From: a virus
DNA: 21,906 bases
Virus record (IMG/VR): IMGVR_UViG_3300031857_001578
Span: 1-21,906 of that record
Reading direction: 5' to 3' (one strand)
Part shown: in pieces, positions 7,034-14,784 of the stretch
Numbering within the stretch: position 1 is the first letter of the stretch
How the letters are laid out: the number at the start of each line of letters is the position of its first letter
Notes under the pieces: generated by a model
What the model was told of the DNA's origin: nothing
The model's input: the letters and a program-made list of their open reading frames with translations, nothing else
The model's database searches: none
Made by a program: the position numbers and the translations under genes

Positions 7034-7575
7034 CGGATGAAGCCCACCGCGGAGAGCGTCAAGCTGGTCGCCGTGACGCTCGTGGTGTCCGTCTCATTCC
7101 GCACATAGACCGAGATGATGTCGTTCGCCGCGGTCGGGATCAGCGTCGAGAGCGAGAACCCGTAGCCGTCGCCCGAACTCGACAGGACCGCCGAGATGTG
7201 GACGTTGGTCAGCGGCGTCCCGTTCTTGGCGAACGTCAGGCCGTAGGTCTTGTTATTCGCCGCACAGACCAGCTCGACGTTGGCCGTCACAAGCAGCACC
7301 TGATTGACCGCCTTGGTCGCTCGGAGTTCGTTGTTCGCGTACTGCGAGAACCCGTCCTGTCCGAGCGAGGTGTCCAGCGCCGTCGTCCCGGCCAGCTTGT
7401 ACCAGGTATCGGTGAGCGCGAACGTGGTCGCCGCCGACGCCGTGAGGTCCAACTGGCCCCGGCTCGGGAACAGGCTGACCACCACGTCCCGGATGTCCTC
7501 GGGGCTGATGTCGCCCGACGTGTTGTCCGGCAACTGCGCGAGGAGCGCGGATAGAACCTTCGGGGTCTCTGCCAT
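7030..7575 (-). CDS. Virion accessory protein with fibre-type N-terminus and C1q-like C-terminus
   Basis: ATG 7575 overlaps the head-closure stop as TAATG. The N-terminal 40 residues contain LPDNTSGDISPEDIRDVVVS, a helix typical of the attachment region of phage fibre or whisker proteins. Residues from about 45 on are a run of strands (TTFALTDTWYKLAGT, NQVLLVTANVELVC, AVLSSSGDGYGFSLSTL, ISVYVRNETD) with the spacing of a TNF/C1q-like jelly roll. Such proteins trimerise and can bind surface sugars. This is the first gene of the accessory block after head closure, suggesting a head or neck fibre. The N-terminal match is the firmer part; the jelly-roll call is inference. Confidence 0.7.
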   Translation of the reverse strand: MAETPKVLSALLAQLPDNTSGDISPEDIRDVVVSLFPSRGQLDLTASAATTFALTDTWYKLAGTTALDTSLGQDGFSQYANNELRATKAVNQVLLVTANVELVCAANNKTYGLTFAKNGTPLTNVHISAVLSSSGDGYGFSLSTLIPTAANDIISVYVRNETDTTSVTATSLTLSAVGFIR

Positions 7576-8015
7576 TACTCGAAGCCCTCGTCAAACCCGG
7601 TGGTGAACGCCGACGTCGCGACGAGATGCACCCCGTCCGAAACGTCTGCCGCATCGTACAAGATATACTGCCCGTAGGCCGTGGGGTCGATGGCCTCAAG
7701 CGTCACCTGCTGACAGGCCATCTGCCGCACCGCATAGACCCCGCGCACGAACCAGAGGGTCTCGTCCCCCTCGAGCTTGACGATCCCATACGGGTCGACC
7801 GGCACATAGTCCGCGACCGTGGCGACCGCGGTTGTCCGGCTGTCCGTATGCGCCTGCGGAGCCCCGGCCACCGTGAAGGTGTTCGCCGTGGCATCGACGC
7901 GCCCCCAATAGACGCCCGTCTTCGTGTAGACGGGGCGCTGGAAGCCGTCGGCCCCGTCGTCCCCCCGGCTGAAGAAGCCGAGCCGCTGGTCCAGCAGGCC
8001 GGGTGCGATATACAT
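7575..8015 (-). CDS. Head closure / head-tail joining protein
   Basis: The true start is ATG 8015, which overlaps the connector stop as TAATG; the frame stays open upstream but that part is a shadow. The 146-residue protein begins MYIAPGLLDQRLGFFSRGDD, followed by TKTGVYWGRVDATAN and later YGIVKLEGDETLWFVRGVY. This matches the small beta-barrel head-closure proteins (SPP1 gp16 / HK97 gp7 type): an N-terminal LLDxR segment followed by a 'GxxWGRV' strand. It plugs the connector and gives a binding surface for the tail. Placement directly after the connector supports this. Confidence 0.75.
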   Translation of the reverse strand: MYIAPGLLDQRLGFFSRGDDGADGFQRPVYTKTGVYWGRVDATANTFTVAGAPQAHTDSRTTAVATVADYVPVDPYGIVKLEGDETLWFVRGVYAVRQMACQQVTLEAIDPTAYGQYILYDAADVSDGVHLVATSAFTTGFDEGFE

Positions 8016-8578
8016 TAGCCCGCCACCGGCAGCTTCAAGGCCCGCAAGGTCTTGAGCACCCGCGCCGCGGTCTCCCGCGAGACGTCCCAGGTGATGGTCG
8101 TCGAGGCGCTGGTCTCGCTCGCCGCGTTCGGCGTCCGCTTCTGGTACAGGTCCGCGGCCAAGTCGATGATGCATTGCGAGAGAATCGGCTCCCACGCCGT
8201 GTAGTGCTGGGAGAGCGACAAGCCGCAGAGCGCGGTGACCGTGTACCGGGGGTTGCTGAAGCTGTACCCGGTCTCGGCGTAGATCATCCCCGCCGCGCCG
8301 TCGGTCCAGTACTCGGTGCTCGGCATCGTCACGCCGTCGACGTCGACGATGGAGGTCACGCTAATGGGCCGACGCGGAAAGACGAGGGACGTGACTGGCA
8401 CGTCGGCGTCCGTCTCGCACCGGTCGACGTAGGTCTGCGAGACCGCCGTGATGGGGCAGTCCATCCAGAGTTCAAGCTGCGCCGTCGCCCGAGCGAGGAG
8501 CGCGGTCAAGAGCGTGTTCTCCGCGTTCGACTCGATGCGGAGGTAGGACTTCAGGTCACTGACGGTAGGGAGGGCCAT
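8015..8578 (-). CDS. Head-tail connector protein (HK97 gp6-like)
   Basis: This 187-residue protein starts at ATG 8578, 23 nt inside the end of the glycosyltransferase gene, with AGGC upstream. It begins LPTVSDLKSYLRIESNAEN followed by helix LLTALLARATAQLELWM, the pattern of gp6-like connectors (VTLEEAKxxLRIxxxxED, then a helix). Later TAWEPILSQCIIDLAADLYQ and ETAARVLKTLRAL are further helices of the ring. In HK97-like phages this protein forms a ring below the portal. Its normal neighbour is the capsid gene; here the GT-B glycosyltransferase stands between them. Confidence 0.85.
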   Translation of the reverse strand: MALPTVSDLKSYLRIESNAENTLLTALLARATAQLELWMDCPITAVSQTYVDRCETDADVPVTSLVFPRRPISVTSIVDVDGVTMPSTEYWTDGAAGMIYAETGYSFSNPRYTVTALCGLSLSQHYTAWEPILSQCIIDLAADLYQKRTPNAASETSASTTITWDVSRETAARVLKTLRALKLPVAG

Positions 8579-9845
8579 TCCGCTTTGCCTCGGTCAAGAT
8601 GGTCGCATACTTGGCACCGACGACCGCGTAGTCGTGATGAGCCACGACGTAGGCGTGAACGCGCTCGGCCTCCTGCTGATAAAACCTAGCATCCGTCGCG
8701 AGTCGCGCCAACTGGTCGCGGATGCCCTGCTCGTCGTTGGCAATCGTCCACGGCACCTCGATGCCGAGCTTGAGGAGGTCGGCCTGCGCCTCGGAATCGC
8801 CCGCCAGCACCGGCATCCCCATCGCGCCACCCTCCAGCCCGGACCCCTGCATCCCCAGCCAGAAGCTGTCAAAGACCGCATCGCAGGACGCCTTGAGCCG
8901 CAACGCCGCGCCGTGCTCGAGCCCCTCGATGAGCACCGGCTCGACCTCGATGCCCTGATGCATCGTCAGGTACTCGCAGGCCCGCAAGAACTCCGCGGTC
9001 CCCTTGATAGACCGGCGCGTCGGCGAATGGGCGACCCGGAACTTGCGCCCCTTGCGCGGGCCGGGGGCCTCGTCCTTCCGCACCGCTTGATAGTCCGCGA
9101 CCGGCATCGGAATCGGCAGCCAATGCTTGACCTTGAACCGGTGGTGATAGGGCCGCGCCCCGAAGACCACCGCGTCCATCCGGTCGTCGTTCCCGGCCTC
9201 GTTCACGCGAATCGAGCCCGCGGGGTTCGCGGGGTCCACCGAGCCGTGATAGGTCAGCGACTGGATCAGCCCCGGTCGCGTCCCCTGGCGCAGGATGTTC
9301 CGCAGGACGTAGTAGTCCATATGGCTATGCACGACGTCGGCGGTCAGATACAGCAGCTCGACCGTCGCCGCGTCGGTGTCGACATCCCATTGCCGGAGGT
9401 CGCAATGCGGGTTGCTATGCCCGTACCGCACGAACGCCGAGACCACGCCCGGCACCGCGTTCGCCGCGGAGTGATACCGATAGACCGAGGAGCCGGGATC
9501 GTACGCGGTCACCTGGAGCACCTTGAGCGCGGACGGGTCGTAGGGCATCGCCTCGTGCTGACTCGGCACCACCGACGGCGAGAGGACGCGGCCCGCCGCA
9601 TCCCAGAGCCGGTCGATGGTCGCCTGCGACGCGACCAACCCACCCGCTTCCCATCCGGGCACCGCCTCGGACGGGACGAGAATCCATTCGCCCTGCTTGC
9701 GCTTGACGCCCGCGAGGGTGCAGTTCGTCCGCACCAGCACCCGCGTCTCCGTCTCGACGGGAGCCGGAGCGTCCAGCGCGAAGGGGGCGGTGGCCCCCTC
9801 CGGCTGTGACTGCTTCGAGCGCCGTGCCTTACGAGGCAGGCTCAT
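8556..9845 (-). CDS. GT-B glycosyltransferase inserted between capsid and connector genes
   Basis: ATG 9845 lies 17 nt inside the end of the capsid gene, giving 429 residues. Residues 1-33 are basic and low complexity. Residues 34-75 (RVLVRTNCTLAGVKRKQGEW, ending in a GGLVAS segment) look like a small phage domain. From about 108 on the sequence is a GT-B enzyme: VVHSHMDYY (171-179) closes the first Rossmann half, VAHSPTRRSIKG (271-282) opens the second, and GSGLEGGAMGMPVLA (334-348) is the donor-site region of GT4-like retaining transferases. These move a sugar from a nucleotide donor to an acceptor. Acceptor is unknown; capsid or another virion protein is a reasonable guess from position. 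The glycosyltransferase call is firm, the substrate is not. Confidence 0.85.
   Translation of the reverse strand: MSLPRKARRSKQSQPEGATAPFALDAPAPVETETRVLVRTNCTLAGVKRKQGEWILVPSEAVPGWEAGGLVASQATIDRLWDAAGRVLSPSVVPSQHEAMPYDPSALKVLQVTAYDPGSSVYRYHSAANAVPGVVSAFVRYGHSNPHCDLRQWDVDTDAATVELLYLTADVVHSHMDYYVLRNILRQGTRPGLIQSLTYHGSVDPANPAGSIRVNEAGNDDRMDAVVFGARPYHHRFKVKHWLPIPMPVADYQAVRKDEAPGPRKGRKFRVAHSPTRRSIKGTAEFLRACEYLTMHQGIEVEPVLIEGLEHGAALRLKASCDAVFDSFWLGMQGSGLEGGAMGMPVLAGDSEAQADLLKLGIEVPWTIANDEQGIRDQLARLATDARFYQQEAERVHAYVVAHHDYAVVGAKYATILTEAKRNGPPYRQ
9780..9801 (-). other. Strong GC hairpin 27 nt after the capsid stop
   Basis: In the transcript GGAGGGGGC (9801-9793) pairs with GCCCCCTTC (9788-9780) around a CACC loop, 9 bp with one G-U pair. 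It lies within the first codons of the glycosyltransferase. There is no U-tract after it, so it is not a simple intrinsic terminator; it could stall transcription or protect the capsid mRNA end. Confidence 0.45.
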
Positions 9846-11181
9846 CCAGCACCACGAACGGGCTGTGCTCGTCGACCTTGTTCCCCGAGCCGTCGATCTT
9901 GTAGGCGTAGGTCGAGGTCGGGAGCGGAATGCCACCGGCGCGAGCGACGAACCGGTAGGTCGTGATGTCCTCGACGAACTTGTAGTGGATTGACGACTCG
10001 ACGGTGAGCGCCTGACGCAGGCCCATCGCGTAGAAGTCGCCGTTCACGAGGACGACATCGCCCTCCGTCCCGAGCGTCGGAAGGAGGTCCGTCACCACGA
10101 CCGGGAGGCCGAGGAGCTGGAGCGGGGCCTTCTCGCGCAGGTTCGGGAGGAACGTGACCATCGTGTTATTGGTCGTCTGCATCGCGAAGAGCTTCGCGAG
10201 GACGCGACGCGAAATCATCCAGCACGAGTTCGGGCCGTGCGTATGGCGCTCGTACATCTTGAACGCATCCGCCGCGGTGAAGTCGGTAGCGGTCGCACGG
10301 GCGACCTTGATGATTGAGGCGTTGTTCGTGTTGAACGCGCCCAGCGGGGCCGAGGAGCCGGACCCGTCGATGGTGATGTCTTCGTTGATCTTATTGATAA
10401 TCTGCCCGCCCACGGCCTGCGTGACCTCGGACGGCAGCTCGCCGGTGAAGTCGTCGCCGAGGAGCTCGTCGCCGAACTCCGTCACCGCGGCGTACTTGTA
10501 CATCGTGAGCACCCGCTGACCGAACGATGGCTCGCGGCTCGGCTTGGTCGAGCCCTCGCCGACGATGGTCACGTTGGCAATCTTACCGGCCATCGGGCGG
10601 TTGAGCGTGGTCGTGCCCTCGTCCTGAATCAGGTACGGGATACGGAGCGAACGCCCCGGCACGTTATAGCGGCGGGCGACCTGGAAGAGCCCCGACTGCG
10701 TGTTGCTCGTCGAGAAGATCTCCGGCACCTGCGTCAGCGGGAGGAGGTACTCGCCGCCGTTGGTGGAGCCCGTGATGGTGCGGGTCATCAGGTCGACACG
10801 CTTGAGCGCCTCGGCCTCGCTCGCGTTGCTCGGGCCCTTGCTCACGGCGCGGAGATACGCGCCCATGTTCTTGAAGCCCTTGCGGAGCTCGCGACGCACC
10901 TCGTCCTGCGCCTCCTGCATCCCGTTGAACCCGGCCTTCTCGCCGTTGGCATCAACGCGGACCAGCCCCTCGTCGCCCCCCTGGCGCGCAATCTCGGCGT
11001 CGGCGGTGAACTCGGCAGCGGCCTGCGCCCGCATCTCGGTGGCCTTGATGTCGGCCATCCGCTTCTCCACTTCCTCGGCGGTGAAGCTCGCCTCGGGGTT
11101 GAGCAGCTCGGCCCGCATCGCGTGGGCCTTCTCGCGCAGCTCGTTCGCAGCGCGGTTCTTGGTGACCAGCGTGTTCTTCAT
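9829..11181 (-). CDS. Major capsid protein (HK97 fold)
   Basis: ATG 11181 is 10 nt after the protease stop with AGGA upstream; 450 residues. Residues 1 to about 100 are a charged coiled coil (ELREKAHAMRAELL, EEVEKRMADIKATEMRAQ), the delta/scaffold domain cut by the protease in HK97-like phages. The mature part contains LPLTQVPEIFSTSNTQSGLF, the RIPYLIQDEG strand, GEGSTKPSREPSFGQ, the long spine helix region FTGELPSEVTQAVGGQIINK and SCWMISRRVLAKLFAMQ, and a C-terminal TTYRFVARAGG strand, in the order of the HK97 capsid family. It builds the icosahedral shell. The last 17 nt also encode the start of the glycosyltransferase. Confidence 0.95.
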   Translation of the reverse strand: MKNTLVTKNRAANELREKAHAMRAELLNPEASFTAEEVEKRMADIKATEMRAQAAAEFTADAEIARQGGDEGLVRVDANGEKAGFNGMQEAQDEVRRELRKGFKNMGAYLRAVSKGPSNASEAEALKRVDLMTRTITGSTNGGEYLLPLTQVPEIFSTSNTQSGLFQVARRYNVPGRSLRIPYLIQDEGTTTLNRPMAGKIANVTIVGEGSTKPSREPSFGQRVLTMYKYAAVTEFGDELLGDDFTGELPSEVTQAVGGQIINKINEDITIDGSGSSAPLGAFNTNNASIIKVARATATDFTAADAFKMYERHTHGPNSCWMISRRVLAKLFAMQTTNNTMVTFLPNLREKAPLQLLGLPVVVTDLLPTLGTEGDVVLVNGDFYAMGLRQALTVESSIHYKFVEDITTYRFVARAGGIPLPTSTYAYKIDGSGNKVDEHSPFVVLDEPAS

Positions 11182-11191
11182 GGTTCGATTC

Positions 11192-11986
11192 CTAGTAAGT
11201 CGTGACGAATGTCGACCGCACCGCTTTGATGCGATCGTCGAGCGTGGCATACCGGACCGATGCCGCGGTCGAGGTGGGCGTCTCGGTCACCACAGGGGCG
11301 ACCGGGGGAGCCGTCTCGGAGCGCGTCTCCGGCAGGTAGCGGACCAGCACCGCGTGACGTTGTTCCTCGGTCAGCGCATCCAAGGCAACGCGAGCGGCAA
11401 GCGTGAGCAGGTCGGCGTCCGTGCGCTCGGCGACGACCTCCTCGACAACAGCGTCCGACCCCTCGTTCCGGGCCGAGGCGACCTCGGCACCCGGCACCGC
11501 GGGCATCGGCGTGATAGAGACTTCGCGCAACTCGATCTCGGTGAACCGCTCGACCGGCTTGCCGTTCACCGTCACCATCTCCGACGTCCGCGGGATGAAC
11601 CCGATGCTGAACCCCGTCGAGGCCCCCGAGGCGAGGACGGCCTTGACGTACTCGAGCGCGGCCCGGCCCTCGGCAGTATCAAACACGTCGGCGGTCATCA
11701 CCAGCGCGTCCCCGGCGTCACTCATCGAGGTCACGACCCCGACGTGCGCCTTCGACGTGCGCTCGTGATCCATCAGCAGCGGCACCTTGCGAGCGGACAC
11801 CCGCCCGTCGATAGACCGCTTCGCGCACTTGCGCGAGAACATCGTCCCGTAGGAGTCGACGACCTCGTAGGTCAGGGCCACGCCAGAGACGCGGCCCGCG
11901 ATGCCAGGCGGCAGGTCGGACTCGGCGCGGACCTCGAGGGTCGCGTCGGTCAGGTGCCAGAGGGTAGAGCGTGGGGTCTTAGTCAT
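11192..11986 (-). CDS. HK97-type prohead protease (S78) with C-terminal extension
   Basis: I choose ATG 11986, with AAGGGA upstream, over an in-frame ATG at 12022 that overlaps the portal gene; 264 residues. The protease domain (about 1-175) contains GRVSGVALTYEVVD, LLMDHE with H74, GASTGFSIGF with S127, and ELREVSITPMPAVPGA with E155, in the order of the HK97 gp4 catalytic set. It matures the prohead by cutting the capsid delta domain and itself. The last 90 residues are acidic and helical, then proline/threonine-rich, and may act as scaffold. The next gene is the capsid, as usual. Confidence 0.93.
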   Translation of the reverse strand: MTKTPRSTLWHLTDATLEVRAESDLPPGIAGRVSGVALTYEVVDSYGTMFSRKCAKRSIDGRVSARKVPLLMDHERTSKAHVGVVTSMSDAGDALVMTADVFDTAEGRAALEYVKAVLASGASTGFSIGFIPRTSEMVTVNGKPVERFTEIELREVSITPMPAVPGAEVASARNEGSDAVVEEVVAERTDADLLTLAARVALDALTEEQRHAVLVRYLPETRSETAPPVAPVVTETPTSTAASVRYATLDDRIKAVRSTFVTTY

Positions 11987-11996
11987 CCGCGGTCCC

Positions 11997-14702
11997 TTAT
12001 TCGGTAGTATACGCCAGCACACACCGGCAGTTGATCACCTCGTCCGCTGGACCACTCGGGTCGAGCGGATACATCAGCCCATTCGAGAACGGCTGGTCAA
12101 TCGGCACCGGCCCCTCGGCCATACAGGCCGTGTGCGTCTCACGGGTCTCGGCGTCCGAGAACGCGAGCCACTCCTTCGTCCGGTAGAGGTCGCCCATCTC
12201 CTTCGCCTGATCCCACGAGCCCTGCGACAGCGCCCCCGCGGACTCGGTGCGGGCAATCATCGTCGAGCGGGCGTCGACCCGCTCCTCGCCATAAACGGCC
12301 CGGCCCACGAGGCGGGAGGTCTCCTCGACCGTCAGCCCGGCCCGCTCCGACGCCTCGATGACGGCCAAGACCTCGCGGGCGGTGGTGTCCCCAATCAGCC
12401 CCGCCAGCCGGGCGGTGCGCTTGCGGATGGCCTCACGAACCGACGCCACCGAGCGGCCCGCCAGGCCCGCCTCCTGCACGTCGGCCTTCAGGTCGGCCCC
12501 GCTGCCCGCCACCTCGGTCGCGCCAAACGCATACGACTTGGAGACCAGCGGGGTGAAGCCCTCGCGCCAGTTCTCCTCGAGGTCGCCGGTCGCGCTGTAC
12601 GCCTCGCGGACGCGGGCTCGGGCGGTTGCGAAGTCTCCCGCGCTGGCGATGGACTTGGTGACCTTGGGCCGCTCGGCGCGGAACAGCGCCTCCGCGGTCG
12701 CCTTATAGGTCTGCTCGGTGCGATCGAGTTCCTGCATCGCCCGCTCCCAAAGGCCGCGCTTGCGGCTCATCGCCTCGTCGGGCTCGGGCATCGGCTCGAC
12801 CGGCATCCCCTCGGACTTCTCCTCGAGCGCGTCCTTCGCCTCGCGGATGACCTTCCGCATATGGTCGAGCCCGCGGTCGCCGACGGCGAGCCACTTGATT
12901 TGCGCCACGACCCCGGCGAGTTGGAAGTCGCCCTTGTGCCGAGCGACCCACGCCTCGCGCAACCGGATGGCGTTCTCCTCGGCCTCCCCATCGGGCACCC
13001 CGCCCCGCTTGGCAATCGGCGCGAGCTTGCGGAACTGCTCGTTCCCCTTGACGTTGCCGCCCTTCGACCAGATGGCAGGCCAGTTCTCCTTCAGGTCTTC
13101 GGCCTCACCGACCGGGAAGAGCGCGTGGTTCGAGTTGCGGAGCGTCACCTTCTTGTCGTCCCCGTCCTCGGGGAAGTTGGTCACCGGCTCGGCGCGTGAC
13201 GCCTCGACCTCCTCCTCAACCTCGTCCTCGTCGTCGGCCTCGTCCTCGCCCTCTTCCTCGAGGTCTTCGGCTTCCTCCGGCTCCTCGCCTTCGGCCTCCA
13301 TATCCTCGGCGGGCGTTGGCTGACCACCGGCAGGCGGCTCGTTGTCCGTCGCGGGCGGCTGGTCGAGGATGGTCGACGGGTCAATCACCGCGACCGCGGC
13401 GGGAATCAGGTCACGGCCCGCGGTCTTCAGGATGCTATCGGTCGGCATCGGCAACGGCGACAGCTTGAGCGCCGAGCGGCTTTCCTCCCACGTCCGCAAC
13501 CCCTCGAGGAACTCGGCCCGGATGCGCGTCGACGTGGTGTTATCGTCCTCGACGAGATCGCGGAGGACGTCGTGGTCGTAGCTCACCCAGACGTCACCGA
13601 ACTCCGGCGCGAGCCAGTGGTTCAGCTCGTCCTCAAGCGCGGCGAACATCGGCTCGATGGTGTGCTGCACCAGCCGCGAGCGGGCCTCGACGTACTGAAC
13701 GCCCGAGAGCCCCGCATCGCTGGACGCCGACGCGATGCCAATCATCCGCGGGTCAACCCCGAACGCAGCGCAGATGTCCTCACGCGAGACGCGCCGGAGG
13801 TCCGGGAACTCCAAGTCGGAGAGCGTAAACCCGAGCGGCTTGATGTCCTTCACCGCCCCGAAGAAGGCAGGCGTCCCCCGCTTGCCGCGGTCCACCACAC
13901 GAGCGCGATACCGGTCCTGCATCGCGGTAGCGTCCTCGGTCGTCGCCTCGTCGGCCATCAGCACGGCGAAGGTCGGCGTCCCGTCGTTCGTGACCACCTG
14001 GCGGACGTACTGCGTCGCCTCGTTGTCCGCGGTGATGGACCCGATGGCCGTCGCCCCACGGGGGTAGCCGAACACGTCGGCCTCGAACGGGCGACCCATC
14101 TCGAGGTCGCGGAAGTGGAGGATGTCCTCGACCGGGACGTTGACGATGATGCCCGCCCAGTTCGCGTAGTCGTAGCGCCGCGGGTCGCCCTCGGTGTCGA
14201 TCCAGACCTGCTGCACCGACTCGGGGTTGATGGCGCGGAGTCCCGTCGGGGCGCGACCGGGTGCCGTGCGCTCCATCTGGAAGAAGGCGTTCCCGTAGCC
14301 GAGGAAGTCGACCGCGAACCGGGTGCGGAACTGCCGCGCCGTGAACCGCGGGCCGGGCATATCGAGCAACTGCTGAAGCGGGTGGGCCTCACCGACGCGG
14401 CTCTCATAGTTGCCGCGCTCCTTCAGCACGACGAGCGGGACCGAGCCGATGACGTCCGCGATAACGCGGATGCAGGCGTGGACGACCGGGTGCTTGTTGA
14501 ACCCCTGCTTGCGGATCGTCGAGCCGTCGTAGCGGTACTCGCCGGGGTTCGCCGTTCGCACCAGCGTCATCTGTTGCTGGCCGTTCGGGAGGTTGGGGTA
14601 GGTCTGCGGAATGATGGCGCGGGACTCGCCCGGCTCACCGCGCAACACGCGGAGCGCAGAGCTCACGCGGCGCAGGAATGGTTCACGGTCAGGAATAGAC
14701 AA
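11997..14702 (-). CDS. Portal protein fused to MuF-type head morphogenesis domain (901 aa)
   Basis: A single frame codes 901 residues. Residues about 45-430 are an HK97-type portal (KHPVVHACIRVIADVIGSVP, ADVFGYPRGATAIG, CAAFGVDPRMIG). Residues 455-503 are a strongly acidic linker. Residues 518-620 (RNSNHALFPVGEAEDLKENW, then GDFQLAGVVAQIKWLAVG) form a separate domain. Residues about 660-900 are a MuF / SPP1 gp7-like domain with ARSTMIARTESAGALSQGSW and a terminal CRCVL motif. Normally portal and MuF are separate genes. The portal is the DNA gate; MuF proteins are internal head proteins bound to it. The only upstream start is TTG 14702, with GGGG before it; GTG 14666 is an alternative. The 82-nt gap before it, back to the terminase stop, holds only a weak, bulged stem. 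Confidence 0.9.
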   Translation of the reverse strand: MSIPDREPFLRRVSSALRVLRGEPGESRAIIPQTYPNLPNGQQQMTLVRTANPGEYRYDGSTIRKQGFNKHPVVHACIRVIADVIGSVPLVVLKERGNYESRVGEAHPLQQLLDMPGPRFTARQFRTRFAVDFLGYGNAFFQMERTAPGRAPTGLRAINPESVQQVWIDTEGDPRRYDYANWAGIIVNVPVEDILHFRDLEMGRPFEADVFGYPRGATAIGSITADNEATQYVRQVVTNDGTPTFAVLMADEATTEDATAMQDRYRARVVDRGKRGTPAFFGAVKDIKPLGFTLSDLEFPDLRRVSREDICAAFGVDPRMIGIASASSDAGLSGVQYVEARSRLVQHTIEPMFAALEDELNHWLAPEFGDVWVSYDHDVLRDLVEDDNTTSTRIRAEFLEGLRTWEESRSALKLSPLPMPTDSILKTAGRDLIPAAVAVIDPSTILDQPPATDNEPPAGGQPTPAEDMEAEGEEPEEAEDLEEEGEDEADDEDEVEEEVEASRAEPVTNFPEDGDDKKVTLRNSNHALFPVGEAEDLKENWPAIWSKGGNVKGNEQFRKLAPIAKRGGVPDGEAEENAIRLREAWVARHKGDFQLAGVVAQIKWLAVGDRGLDHMRKVIREAKDALEEKSEGMPVEPMPEPDEAMSRKRGLWERAMQELDRTEQTYKATAEALFRAERPKVTKSIASAGDFATARARVREAYSATGDLEENWREGFTPLVSKSYAFGATEVAGSGADLKADVQEAGLAGRSVASVREAIRKRTARLAGLIGDTTAREVLAVIEASERAGLTVEETSRLVGRAVYGEERVDARSTMIARTESAGALSQGSWDQAKEMGDLYRTKEWLAFSDAETRETHTACMAEGPVPIDQPFSNGLMYPLDPSGPADEVINCRCVLAYTTE

Positions 14703-14784
14703 ACGTGCGCCCCGTGGGTGAAGGGGTGGGAGTCGCCACCTTCAACCTTACGCGAAAGCAAGCAAGGGCGCAAGCCTCACCACG

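Noticed and set aside
7696-8195. Longer upstream extension of the head-closure gene, and another overlapping minus frame
   Set aside because: The upstream part overlaps the connector gene and has shadow composition; ATG 8015 fits the TAATG junction and family length.
8634-9809. 391-residue plus-strand open frame opposite the glycosyltransferase
   Set aside because: It is rich in R, H and P, lacks any domain pattern and lies exactly opposite a gene with clear GT-B motifs; a product of high GC.
14703-14784. Possible promoter or terminator in the 82-nt gap before the portal gene
   Set aside because: Best -35/-10 pairs match only 3 of 6 each, and the visible stem has a 2-nt bulge and no U-run.
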